A DNA stretch of 50,697 nucleotides, from the NCBI GenBank assembly GCA_017449485.1, contig JAFTFP010000287.1, positions 1 through 50,697 on the forward strand, written 5' to 3'. The DNA is from Lachnospiraceae bacterium. Lineage in GTDB: Bacteria > Bacillota > Clostridia > Lachnospirales > Lachnospiraceae. The position numbers and the translations under genes are program-made. Positions 8,723 to 17,700 of the stretch are shown one piece after another. A model generated the notes under the pieces. The model saw nothing but the letters and a program-made list of their open reading frames with translations, did no database searches and was not told the origin of the DNA. Numbering within the stretch: the first letter of the stretch is position 1; every line of letters begins with the position of its first letter.

Positions 8723-10093
8723 TTGGCTAAAGAAAAGAAGGAGCGTCCCTTCGGGACAACCACTGCCGGCGAGCGACTGGTTTACGCGCTGGGCGACCTG
8801 GGATCCAATTTTGTCTGGACCTTTGTTTCATCATTTCTGACACTGTACTACACGGACAGTGTGCTGTTATCGGCCGGCCTGGTTGGAACGATCATGCTGA
8901 TCTGCCGGATTTTTGACGGTGTCAGTGATATTGGTGCAGGTCTTCTGATTGAGAAGACACACAGTAAGCGTGGAAAAGCCAGACCCTGGTTTGGTGCGAC
9001 CATCATTCCGCTGGTACTCATCCAGCTCCTGGTATTCAATGTGCCGTCTTCGCTGGGAAGCGGCGCAAAAATCGCCTGGGTTGTGATCACATACTTTCTG
9101 CTGACGGTTGTGGCATATACATTGAATAATGTCAGCTATCACGCTATGCTTCCCCGCATCAGTCTGACCAGCGAGGACAGAAATAAGGTCAGCTCCCTCC
9201 GCGGTATTTTTTCCTTCATCGCAGGGCTGCTGCTTGCGATTCTGACGCCTCGTCTGCTGGCAGCCGGCGGCGGAGAGAAGGTGCAGGGCGCATGGACCAG
9301 AGTGGTTGTGATTTACTGCATACTTGCGTTCGTCTTCGAAGGAATCTGCTTTCTGGGCACGAAGGAGAAGATCGCACCGGATGAAGATACCGGCGAGGGG
9401 AAGAAAGAGGATTCTCATGATCTGAAGAAGGGCATTCAGGTTCTGCTCAGTACCAAATACTTCTATATTACGGTAATGGTCTTTATTTTCTGCTTTATCA
9501 TCAACGGTATTTTTCTTTCCGCTGCAGTTTATTTCACCAGAGATGTGCTCGGCAGCGCAGACTTGTACTCGCTGATTGCGATTATCTCCATTCTTTCGGC
9601 GGTCATTGTGATGGCCTTTGCACCGAAGCTGTTTGCGAAGATGGGTAAGCGCAAGGTTCTGCTGATTGCAGCAGTAGTCGGTGTGATCGGAGGCCTGCTG
9701 GGTTATGTAGGCGCGAAGCAGTACAATGTTCCGCTGATCTTTATCTCGACGGCTCTGCACGGTGCTTCGCTGGCACCCTACGTCGCCGGTATCTTTACTT
9801 TCGCCTCGGATATCATTGAATATATCGAGATCAAGACGGGCGAGAGGTATGAGGGATTGGTTACGTCTGTCAGTTCCATCGGCTCCAAGATCGGTGTTGG
9901 CCTTGGTTCGGCGATTCTCGGATGGGGCCTGGCGGCCGGTCACTATGACGGAGCGCTTGTGGAACAGCTTGCCGAGGCGAAGGACGCGGAGACCTTCCTG
10001 CTCTTCATCGTACCAACGATCGCCAGCGCGGTCTGCTTCCTGTGTATGTGGTTCTGGGATATTGATCAGTATATCAAGAAGGACAGACAGTAA
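8723..10093 (+). CDS. GPH-family sugar:cation symporter
   Basis: A 456-residue membrane protein with about 12 predicted hydrophobic segments and the family signatures YALGDLGSNFVWTFVSSFLTLYYTDS at the start and the loop RGKARPWF after the second or third helix. GPH transporters (MelB, XynB/XynP, UidB type) import glycosides, pentosides or hexuronides with Na+ or H+. The frame is open from a GTG at 8669 that overlaps the GH3 stop codon, but AAGGAGGG (8708-8715) is placed 7 bases before a TTG at 8723, so the TTG start is preferred. Position directly after GH3 suggests it imports the oligosaccharide that GH3 cleaves in the cytoplasm. Confidence 0.9.
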   Translation: MAKEKKERPFGTTTAGERLVYALGDLGSNFVWTFVSSFLTLYYTDSVLLSAGLVGTIMLICRIFDGVSDIGAGLLIEKTHSKRGKARPWFGATIIPLVLIQLLVFNVPSSLGSGAKIAWVVITYFLLTVVAYTLNNVSYHAMLPRISLTSEDRNKVSSLRGIFSFIAGLLLAILTPRLLAAGGGEKVQGAWTRVVVIYCILAFVFEGICFLGTKEKIAPDEDTGEGKKEDSHDLKKGIQVLLSTKYFYITVMVFIFCFIINGIFLSAAVYFTRDVLGSADLYSLIAIISILSAVIVMAFAPKLFAKMGKRKVLLIAAVVGVIGGLLGYVGAKQYNVPLIFISTALHGASLAPYVAGIFTFASDIIEYIEIKTGERYEGLVTSVSSIGSKIGVGLGSAILGWGLAAGHYDGALVEQLAEAKDAETFLLFIVPTIASAVCFLCMWFWDIDQYIKKDRQ

Positions 10094-10157
10094 GGATTGC
10101 GACTGAAAATCCGGAGCAGATCTGCTACAATAAGTTCATACAGAGCCTTTTACATTC

Positions 10158-10192
10158 ACTGCGCATTGGATTCGAAAGATCTGATGCGCAGT
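10158..10192 (+). promoter_or_regulatory. Perfect 9-bp inverted repeat in symporter-isomerase gap
   Basis: ACTGCGCAT (10158-10166) and ATGCGCAGT (10184-10192) can pair across a 17-base loop, in the 126-base gap before the isomerase ribosome binding site. There is no long T-run, so it is either a processing/stability hairpin separating the two genes or a binding site. A weak -10-like TACAAT lies upstream near 10130. Confidence 0.3.
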
Positions 10193-10219
10193 CAGTTTCT
10201 CACAACAGAGGAGGGTTTT

Positions 10220-11095
10220 ATGAAACTAGGCGTATTTTCAGTGAGCATGCCGGAGTATGACCTGCAGGAGACGGTGGATATTCTGAAGAAAATCGGCTAC
10301 GACGGGGTGGAGTGGCGTGTGACATCCGTTCCGGAGAAGAAGCCGGAAAATGTCGTATATGAGACCCGGTACTGGAGCTGGAACAGAAGCACTGTTGACA
10401 TTGCGACGATCGAGGAGACGGCCGGATCCATCCGGAAGATGTGCGAGGACGCAGGGCTGGAGATCTTCGGCTTTACGACCTATCTGCGGCCGGATCAGAT
10501 CGAGGAGTTAAAGCCCGTGCTGCGGGCGGCACAGAGTGTGGGAGTGAAGCGCGTCCGCGTCTTTACACCTTCCTTTACCTACGCTGAAGATCAGGAATCC
10601 TATCCGGCGCTGGTCGCGAAGACCCGTGAGAACATCCGGACCATCGAGCAGCTGGCGAAGGAACACGGCGTCAAAGTGGTCTTCGAAATTCACCATGACA
10701 ATATCTTTTCCTGTGCCAGCGCGGCGATCCGGCTGCTGGACGGTTTTGACCCGCAGTACATCGGCATCATTGTCGATCCCGGAAACATGGTTTATGAAGG
10801 CTATGAGAATTACCGGAAGGTCTTCCAGATTCTGGGCGATTACGTGGAGCACATCCACATTAAGAATGCAAAGATGGCCCCCGGTGAGCGGGATGAGCTG
10901 GGCGCAGTCAAGTGGGAGCGCATCTGGGCGCCGCTGAAGGAAGGCACAGCCGACCTGCGGCAGTTCATCCATGAACTGAAGCAGACCGGCTATGACGGAA
11001 CGATCTCTGTAGAAGATTTCAACAACGAGATGCCTACACTCGAGAAGCTGCAGTATTGCTACGACTACATCCACGAGCTGTGGGAGAAGGCGTAA
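10220..11095 (+). CDS. Sugar phosphate isomerase/epimerase (xylose isomerase-like TIM barrel)
   Basis: A 291-residue AP-endonuclease-2/xylose-isomerase-like TIM barrel protein. Candidate metal and substrate ligands sit at the ends of strands: VVFEIHHDN, IIVDPGNM, HIHIKNAK and ISVEDFNNE, i.e. the Glu-Asp-His-Glu set expected for IolE/IolI/tagatose epimerase-like enzymes. Such proteins isomerise, epimerise or dehydrate sugars and sugar acids; the substrate is unknown. The ATG at 10220 is preceded by AGAGGAGGG at ideal spacing; the open frame further upstream has no such site. Its position after GH3 and the GPH symporter fits a step in using the imported sugar, while the hairpin in the gap suggests a different expression level. 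Confidence 0.88.
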   Translation: MKLGVFSVSMPEYDLQETVDILKKIGYDGVEWRVTSVPEKKPENVVYETRYWSWNRSTVDIATIEETAGSIRKMCEDAGLEIFGFTTYLRPDQIEELKPVLRAAQSVGVKRVRVFTPSFTYAEDQESYPALVAKTRENIRTIEQLAKEHGVKVVFEIHHDNIFSCASAAIRLLDGFDPQYIGIIVDPGNMVYEGYENYRKVFQILGDYVEHIHIKNAKMAPGERDELGAVKWERIWAPLKEGTADLRQFIHELKQTGYDGTISVEDFNNEMPTLEKLQYCYDYIHELWEKA

Positions 11096-11097
11096 GC

Positions 11098-11118
11098 ATC
11101 CGGCCAGAGCCGGATTTT
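11098..11118 (+). terminator. Short rho-independent terminator after the isomerase gene
   Basis: ATCCGGC (11098-11104), a 4-base loop, GCCGGAT (11109-11115) and TTT follow the isomerase stop codon at once. It ends the glycan operon before the convergent esterase gene. Confidence 0.6.
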
Positions 11119-11126
11119 GCCTGAAT

Positions 11127-11882
11127 TTACTGCAGTCCGTTCAGGAAATTCCGGATCGCATCAACCATGACATCCAGGTGATGGTCATAGCAGTGGCTGT
11201 CACCTGGAATGATTATTAATCTGCAGTTCTCATAAAGCTTAGCCGCCTTCTCAGCGTATTCGAGGGGAACGGCCTCATCTTCATCGCCCTGGACAATCAG
11301 GACAGGGCCGCGATAACGCGCGATCTCGTCCTCCGGGTGGAGCGTCTGCGCAGTGCGGATGTAGTTTCCGCCAAGGACCAGATTTCCATTGATTTCTCCG
11401 GTATCCAGTTCTTCGGGAATGTGCAGCGGATCGAAGGGAATGCCCAGGAGTTCGCCGGTTCTTGCTTTTTCCGGGATCATCCAGGCCGGCGCCAGCGGGA
11501 TGACTGCCTTGAAATCATCCGGGCGCATCCCGGCGATCATCATGACCAGCAGGCCTCCCTGCGAATGACCGCACAGATACAGATCTGTCACCCAGTCCAG
11601 CGTCTTTACATATTCCACCACATCCAGCGCGTTGCCGATCCACTTGTACAGCGTGTGATCCTTGAATGCGCCTTCACTTCCGCCGTGACCGTACATCTCC
11701 ACGCGCAGCACCGCATAGCCGATCTCATTCATTACCTGCTGCGCCGCGACGATATGTTCCTCTTCCATGTGCCCGGTGAATCCGTGAATCAGAAGTACCA
11801 GCGGACCTTTTGTAAAGCCCTCCGGTGTGTCCAGCTTGGCATGCAGCCGGATTCCATCACTGGGAATGTAGAATTCTTTCAT
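11127..11882 (-). CDS. Cinnamoyl/feruloyl esterase-like alpha/beta hydrolase
   Basis: A 251-residue serine alpha/beta hydrolase. The nucleophile elbow is GHSQGG with Ser107, and the likely acid and base are Asp202 (in GDEDEAVP) and His230 (in GDSHCYDHH), with the oxyanion motif HGFTGH near 33. Several of these strings (LIHGFTGH, MYGHG, CGHSQGGL, ARTGELLG, GDSHCYDHH) closely resemble what I remember of the Butyrivibrio feruloyl esterase Est1E, including the insertion between strand 6 and its helix. That enzyme releases ferulate and other hydroxycinnamates from arabinoxylan. Lack of a signal peptide means a cytoplasmic enzyme acting on imported esterified oligosaccharides, consistent with the adjacent GH3/GPH genes. 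It is transcribed toward them, with its 5' end facing a palindromic repeat array. Confidence 0.85.
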   Translation of the reverse strand: MKEFYIPSDGIRLHAKLDTPEGFTKGPLVLLIHGFTGHMEEEHIVAAQQVMNEIGYAVLRVEMYGHGGSEGAFKDHTLYKWIGNALDVVEYVKTLDWVTDLYLCGHSQGGLLVMMIAGMRPDDFKAVIPLAPAWMIPEKARTGELLGIPFDPLHIPEELDTGEINGNLVLGGNYIRTAQTLHPEDEIARYRGPVLIVQGDEDEAVPLEYAEKAAKLYENCRLIIIPGDSHCYDHHLDVMVDAIRNFLNGLQ

Positions 11883-11916
11883 CCTTTTCTCCTTTCAAGC
11901 GGGACGGCGGTCTGAG

Positions 11917-12011
11917 TGGGACGGTGCTCTGTCCCCTCGTCCCACTTAATGGGACGGTGCTCTGTCCCCTCGTCCAATGGTAATGGGACGGTGCTCTGTC
12001 CCCTCGTCCCA
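11917..12011. repeat. Array of three 27-28 bp palindromic repeats (REP-like)
   Basis: Three near-identical copies at 11917-11944, 11950-11976 and 11984-12011, separated by 5-7 bases. Each copy begins TGGGACG, contains GGTGCTCTGTCCCCT and ends CGTCCCA. The outer 7-base arms are perfectly complementary; an inner alternative stem (GGGAC with GTCCC) is also possible. Related arrays occur at 17931, 23649 and 25652. This layout resembles REP/BIME elements moved by REP-associated tyrosine transposases; no such transposase is in the window. Confidence 0.9.
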
Positions 12012-12071
12012 CTTTAGCATACGGGGAAGACGGGGCCAACAGGGATTTGGACAAAAACGGGAAAGTGCGGT

Positions 12072-12099
12072 TTGTATTTCCGGAATTACGTACTAAAAT
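12072..12099 (+). promoter_or_regulatory. Candidate promoter for the MMPL operon
   Basis: TTGTAT (12072-12077) and TAAAAT (12094-12099) are spaced by 16 bases, placing transcription start near 12106, shortly before the hairpin at 12120. Confidence 0.4.
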
Positions 12100-12119
12100 A
12101 TGCTGTTGTGAGTAAACGT

Positions 12120-12163
12120 ACCGACCATCGCCAAAAGCGGATCGATGGTCGGTTTTCTATTTT
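12120..12163 (+). promoter_or_regulatory. Inverted repeat / terminator-like hairpin in MMPL 5' leader
   Basis: ACCGACCATCG (12120-12130) pairs perfectly with CGATGGTCGGT (12143-12153) around a 12-base loop, followed by TTTCTATTTT. It ends just before the AAGGAAGG ribosome binding site. It may be an attenuator/terminator of upstream transcription or, as DNA, a dyad operator for a regulator encoded elsewhere. Confidence 0.5.
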
Positions 12164-12180
12164 GGAAGGAAGGCATATTT

Positions 12181-14721
12181 ATGGAGCAGTCGCTGAAGAA
12201 GCAGAGCGGAGAAAAGCAGGGGAGTCCGATTATCCGGGTAGCTTCGTTTATCGTAGATAAGCGGATGCTGTTTTTCCTGCTGTATATTCTGATTACGGTG
12301 TTCTCGCTGTTTTCATCGGGCTGGGTCGGGGTTGAGAATGATCTGTCGGAGTATCTGGCGGAGACGACGGAAACGCGGCAGGGTCTGGATCTGATGAATC
12401 GGGAATTCATCACCTACGGCAGCGCGAAAATCATGGCGGCAAACGTGACCTGGGAGCAGGCGCAGGACCTGTGCGAAAAAATCCGGGAGTCGGACGGCGT
12501 TCTGGACGTGACGTTTACAGAGGAGGATGCCCCGCAGGAGGAGTTCATCAAGCATTACAACGACGGCGCCGCATTGTATGATGTGACGTTCCGCTATCCG
12601 CAGGAGGATGAGCGGGCGCTGCAGGCGCTGGAGAATGTAGAAAACGAACTCTCCGGCTATGACCTCTATGTCTCGACCAGTCTCGGAGACCAGCAGGCGG
12701 ATGCGATTGCGCAGGAAATGAAGATGATCATTGCACTGGTGGCGGTGGTGGTCTTCGCTGTGCTGCTGTTTACCAGTGAATCCTACGGCGAGATCCCGGT
12801 GCTGATCCTGACCTTTGTCATGTCGATGGTGATGAACAGCGGAACGAACTTCCTGTTCGGAACCATTTCCTTCGTGTCGAATTCCGTCTCCTCGATTCTG
12901 CAGCTGGCGCTGTCTGTCGATTACGCCATTATCTTCTGCAACCGGTTCAAGGAAGAGCGGGCAGGCGGGCTGTCGGTCCGCGATGCGGCGATTGTCTCGC
13001 TTTCGAAATCCATCCCGGAGATTCTCTCCAGCTCTCTGACGACGATTTCCGGTCTGTTTGCACTGATCTTCATGCAGTATAAGATCGGCGCCGACATGGG
13101 AATTGTGCTGATCAAAGCCATTCTGCTCTCGCTTCTGTCCGTGTTCACGCTGATGCCGGGCCTGCTGGTGCTGTTCTCGGGCATGATGGAACGGACAAGG
13201 CACAAAAGCTTTGTCCCGAAGATCAGCTGGTGCGGACATTTTTCCTGGGCGACGAGAAAGTGGGTCCCGCCGCTGTTTCTTCTGCTGTTTCTGGCCGGCT
13301 TCTATTATTCCCAGCAGTGCCCGTACGTCTATGGCTATTCAACCATTGAGGCGCCGATGAAGAATCAGACACAGATCGCGGATGAGATGATCACGCAGAC
13401 CTTCGGCGACGACAACTTTGTCGCGCTGGTGGTGCCGGAGCACCGCTATGAGAGCGAGGCGAGGCTGATCCGGGAGCTGGAAAAATGCCCGGAAGTCAGA
13501 TTTTGCCAGGGCCTGGCCAACACGGAGGCGCTGGGCGGCTATACATTGACGCAGTCGCTCACCCCGCGGGAATTCGCGGAGCTGGCGGGCATTGATTATG
13601 AGATCGGCGAAGTGCTCTACAGCGCCTATGCCGCGCAGCAGGGCGACTACGGCCGGATCATCGGAGGCATTTCCGTCTACCGCGTGCCGCTGATGGACAT
13701 GTTCCAGTTCCTCTACGAGAAAGTGGAAGAAGGGTACGTGAACCTCGATGAGGAAACGCTTAAGATGCTCTCCTCGGCGGACGAGCAGATCGACCGCGGG
13801 CGCAAGCAGCTCGAGGGCGAAAACTACGACCGGATTCTGGTCTACCTGAACCTGCCGCAGGAGAGTGAGCAGACCTTCGCTTTTCTGGATCAGATTCACG
13901 AGATCGCGGACAAATATTATGAGGGGCAGGACGTCTATGTCGTCGGCGAATCCGGAAGCCAGCGGGATCTGCAGGCCAGTTTCGAGCGGGACAACATCGT
14001 CGTCAGCGTGGTCTCAGCGCTGTTCGTGCTGATCATTCTGCTGTTCACCTTCAAGTCGGCGGGTATGCCGGTGCTGCTGATCGCGGTGATTGAAGGCGCG
14101 ATTTTCCTGAATTTCTCCTTCCCGGCGATCCGGCATCAGAACCTGTTCTTCATGGGCTATCTGATCGTCAGCTCCATCCAGATGGGCGCGAACATCGACT
14201 ACGCAATTGTCATTTCGAGCCGCTATCTGGAGCTGCGGCACGAGCACCGCGACTCCGCTGGACACAGGGTTCCGGCAGCGGATCGGCGGGAAGCCATTAC
14301 AGAGGCGCTGAATTTTGCCTTCCCGACCATCATTACGTCCGGTTCCATGATGACGCTGGCGGGTGTCTTCATCGGGCAGATGACCTCTGACCCCTGCATC
14401 GCCGGCATCGGACAGTGCCTGGGCCGCGGCACCATGATTTCGATTCTGCTGGTCATGTTCGTCCTGCCGCAGATTCTGCTGATCGGCGACCGGATCATTG
14501 AGAAGACAGCCTTTGACGTGGAAATGCCGGTGCGGATGCGCGAGGAGAGCGGCACGGTGGTGGTCAACGGAACAATCCGGGGAACGGTGAACGGAACGGT
14601 GATCGGCGTGATGAACGCGATCGTGCGCGGAGACGTGAATGCAGTGATTGTCTCGGGAAGCATGGAGAAAGCTTCCGGCGACAATATCCCGGAAATCGAC
14701 GTGAAAGAAGGTGCAGTATGA
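12181..14721 (+). CDS. MMPL/RND-superfamily transporter
   Basis: An 846-residue inner-membrane protein with duplicated RND topology: one N-terminal helix (MLFFLLYILITVFSLF), a ~150-residue extracytoplasmic loop, five clustered helices, then a second helix-loop-five-helix half. The motifs SVDYAIIFCNRFKEE and ANIDYAIVISSRYLE in the fourth helices of the two halves carry the Asp-Tyr pairs typical of MMPL/HAE proton relays. Such proteins export lipids, hydrophobic compounds or act on cell-envelope components. A ~60-residue soluble tail with a repeated NGT-x-RG-type pattern follows the last helix. AAGGAAGG precedes the ATG at 12181 by 8 bases, so it is preferred over the ATG at 12145. The next gene overlaps by 4 bases, so the two proteins are made together and probably act together at the surface. 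Confidence 0.9.
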   Translation: MEQSLKKQSGEKQGSPIIRVASFIVDKRMLFFLLYILITVFSLFSSGWVGVENDLSEYLAETTETRQGLDLMNREFITYGSAKIMAANVTWEQAQDLCEKIRESDGVLDVTFTEEDAPQEEFIKHYNDGAALYDVTFRYPQEDERALQALENVENELSGYDLYVSTSLGDQQADAIAQEMKMIIALVAVVVFAVLLFTSESYGEIPVLILTFVMSMVMNSGTNFLFGTISFVSNSVSSILQLALSVDYAIIFCNRFKEERAGGLSVRDAAIVSLSKSIPEILSSSLTTISGLFALIFMQYKIGADMGIVLIKAILLSLLSVFTLMPGLLVLFSGMMERTRHKSFVPKISWCGHFSWATRKWVPPLFLLLFLAGFYYSQQCPYVYGYSTIEAPMKNQTQIADEMITQTFGDDNFVALVVPEHRYESEARLIRELEKCPEVRFCQGLANTEALGGYTLTQSLTPREFAELAGIDYEIGEVLYSAYAAQQGDYGRIIGGISVYRVPLMDMFQFLYEKVEEGYVNLDEETLKMLSSADEQIDRGRKQLEGENYDRILVYLNLPQESEQTFAFLDQIHEIADKYYEGQDVYVVGESGSQRDLQASFERDNIVVSVVSALFVLIILLFTFKSAGMPVLLIAVIEGAIFLNFSFPAIRHQNLFFMGYLIVSSIQMGANIDYAIVISSRYLELRHEHRDSAGHRVPAADRREAITEALNFAFPTIITSGSMMTLAGVFIGQMTSDPCIAGIGQCLGRGTMISILLVMFVLPQILLIGDRIIEKTAFDVEMPVRMREESGTVVVNGTIRGTVNGTVIGVMNAIVRGDVNAVIVSGSMEKASGDNIPEIDVKEGAV

Positions 14722-17700
14722 GCAGACAGGGCAAAATATGGCGCGCCGCAGCGCTGTGTCTGGCGGTGGTGATGGCGGCGGTGGCGGCGGTGCCTGCGCC
14801 GGCGGTCCAGGCGGCGGGGTCTGCTGACGGACAGAACGTGCAGGACCAGACAGTTCAGGAGCAGGCGGCAGAGGTGCAGGAGCAGGCACCGGAGATCATC
14901 CATATCCGGACGGTGAGCGACTATGTTTCAGTGGCGGAGCAGTGCCATTACGACGCGTGGTCAGCGGATAAGAAAATCGTGCTGGAGTCGGATCTGGTTC
15001 TGACGGCACAGACATCCATCCCCATTGCTGTCCTGGCCGGAGAATTTGACGGGCAGGGCCATGAGATTGACGGCTTTGTGCCGAAGGGAAGCTATGACCG
15101 GACGGGCCTGTTCGGCGAGATCACGCCGACGGGAACGGTGCATGATCTGACAGTGGGAGGCATGGTCGTGCCCGAAGGAATTCAGCAGAGTCTGGGCGGA
15201 ATCGCCGGGATCAACGACGGACGAATCGATCACTGCAGCTTTCACGGCACCATCAGCGCGGATGCCCGGATCGGCGGCATCGCTGCGGAAAACCGTTCCA
15301 CCGGCGTCATCACAGACTGCAGTGTGTCCGGCACCATCCGGGGCAATTCCTATACAGGCGGCCTGTGCGGTTATAATGAAGGACTTATTGAAAAGGCTGT
15401 CAATGAGGCAGATGTGAACACGGTATATGTGGAGTCGGCCATCTCGCAGGATGAGCTCTCGCATACACTGGAGAACATCATGCGGACCGGCCGGCTGAAT
15501 GAGACTGAGAATCTCACGGCGCGCACGGATACCGGCGGCATTGCCGGCTTCAACGCCGGGTATGTGAGAAACTGCCGCAACGAGGGGCAGATCGGCTGTG
15601 AACATACCGGCTATAATGTCGGCGGCATTGCGGGACGGTCCTCCGGGTATCTTGCGGACTGTATCAATCACGGCACCATCAGCGGCCGCAAGGACATCGG
15701 CGGGATTGCCGGTCAGCTGCAGCCGTATCTGCAGATGGAATTTACGCAGGATGAGCTGGACAGACTGGATGCAGAGCTGGACAGCTTGAACGGGATGATC
15801 AATACCGCGCTGAACAGTGCTTCGTCTTATTCCGATGCGCTGAATACGCAGCTGCAGGGCCTTTCTGATCTGACGTCGCAGACGCGGAATCAGGTGCAGA
15901 CACTGGCCGGGACAGCGGCCGATGATACGGATGCGGCACTGGGCACCGCTGAGACGGATCTTCAGATCCTGCAGGAGGGACTGCGCCAGATCGGCGGCGC
16001 CTCCGCGGATCTGGGCGGTCAGGTTCGAGGTTTTCAGGGCGCCGCGTCAGATTTTGCCGGGCAGATCGAAGGCCTGCTGCAGGAGACGCTGCTGACAGAA
16101 GAGGAAAAGCAGCAGGTCCGGGACCGGCTCCCTGCACTTCGGGAGGGCGCGGAGCAGGCTGCGGCAGGTGCTTCGGCGTTGGAGGAGGCCTTTGCGGCGG
16201 CCGGAGAGGGTCTGCCGGATCCAGGCAGTGTTCGTAGTGCGCTTTCTCAGATCAGCGGCGGACTTTCCGGGGCGTCAGAAGCAGCTGCACAGATGCTGCA
16301 GGTTCTGGAGCAGCACGCGGCGGCACACGAAGGAGAGGTGCCGTCCGTCGACACATCCAGGCTGTACAGCAGTCTGAAGAATCTCTCGGGATCTGCCGCC
16401 GGCCTGCTGGGCACAGTGAAGAGCGCAGGGGAACTGCTCGGCGCAGCAAAGCTCCCGGTCACGGGAGTCAGCAGTGAGATCCGCAGCTCTTCGGACAAAC
16501 TGTACGCATCCCTTCAGGCGCTGCAGAGCGAGATGAGCGCGATCGAGGGCGGCCTGCACGAGCAGTCGCAGGAGGCAATCAGCCGGATTCAGGCGATCAG
16601 CGGACAGGTCGACAGTGTGCTGCGGACGGTGGAAAATGCGGCCAACGGCCAGTCGGATGAGACGCAGATTGGACTTGATGCGGCTGACAGTGCAGACGAG
16701 GAAACGGTACTGGGGCAGCAGGTTCCGTATCTTTCCGATGAGCAGCTGGATGCGGCGGAGCTGGGCTGTGTGCGGCGCTGCGGCGGGGACGGCAGTGTGA
16801 ACGCGGATCTGTGCGGCGGCGGAATCGCCGGGACGATGAACACAGAATACGACCTGGATCCCGAGAAGGACATTGTCAGCAGCGGCAGCATGTCGGTTCA
16901 TTACAGCTTCCTGTCAACCTGTGCGGTGGACGAGAGCAGCTATGACAGCACTGTGAATGTGAAGGGAAATTATGCCGGCGGCATTACCGGCCGGATGGAA
17001 ATGGGCGTGATCAGGAATGCCCGGGTGAGCGGCGATGTGCTGTGCGGCGAGGATTATGCCGGCGGCATTGCAGGATATTCTGCCGCGCAGATCCGGGGAG
17101 CAGCCTGCCGGTCGCGGGTGCAGGGCAGACGCTATGTCGGCGGAATTGCGGGCTATGGCAACAGCATTCATGACTGCTCCTGCATGGCGGATTGCACGGG
17201 AACGCAGTACGTCGGAGCTGTTGCAGGGGATGTGCGGGAACGGAATGCGGCAGCAGTGTCCGGAAATCTTTATTACAGCGAGGATACACAGCTGCATGGA
17301 ATCGGCGGGATCAGCCTTGCCGGAATTGCTGAACCCGCTGAGTATGAAGCCCTTTCACAGGCACGTGAAGATGATTTTTACGAAGAGCCGGAGCTGGTTT
17401 TTATCACAGAGGACGGCGAGGTTCTGGAGAGAATCCGCTGCGCCTATGGTGCGCCTCTGCCGGAAGAGAAGATTCCGGCCGTCCCGGAGAAGGAAGGCTT
17501 CGAGGGGAGCTGGAGCCGCACGGATTTCAGCCGTGTCACAGCAAACGATACGATCACGGCACAGTACCGCCGGATCGTGACTTTGATCGCCGGCCTGCCC
17601 GTGCGGGCATCTGGCCAGCCGGTTTTCCTGGCGGAAGGCCTCTTCAGAGACGGCGACGTGCTGCAGGTGAAAAAGCTCTCAGGCGAAGATGGAAAGGAAA

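Noticed and set aside
11917..12011. Regularly spaced repeats as a CRISPR array
   Set aside because: Only three copies, spacers of 5-7 bases, strong internal palindromes and no cas genes; the same unit occurs singly and in inverted arrays elsewhere, which fits REP-like elements.
12145..12180. Earlier ATG as the MMPL start
   Set aside because: It lies inside the right arm of the hairpin without a ribosome binding site, while AAGGAAGG is correctly placed for the ATG at 12181.
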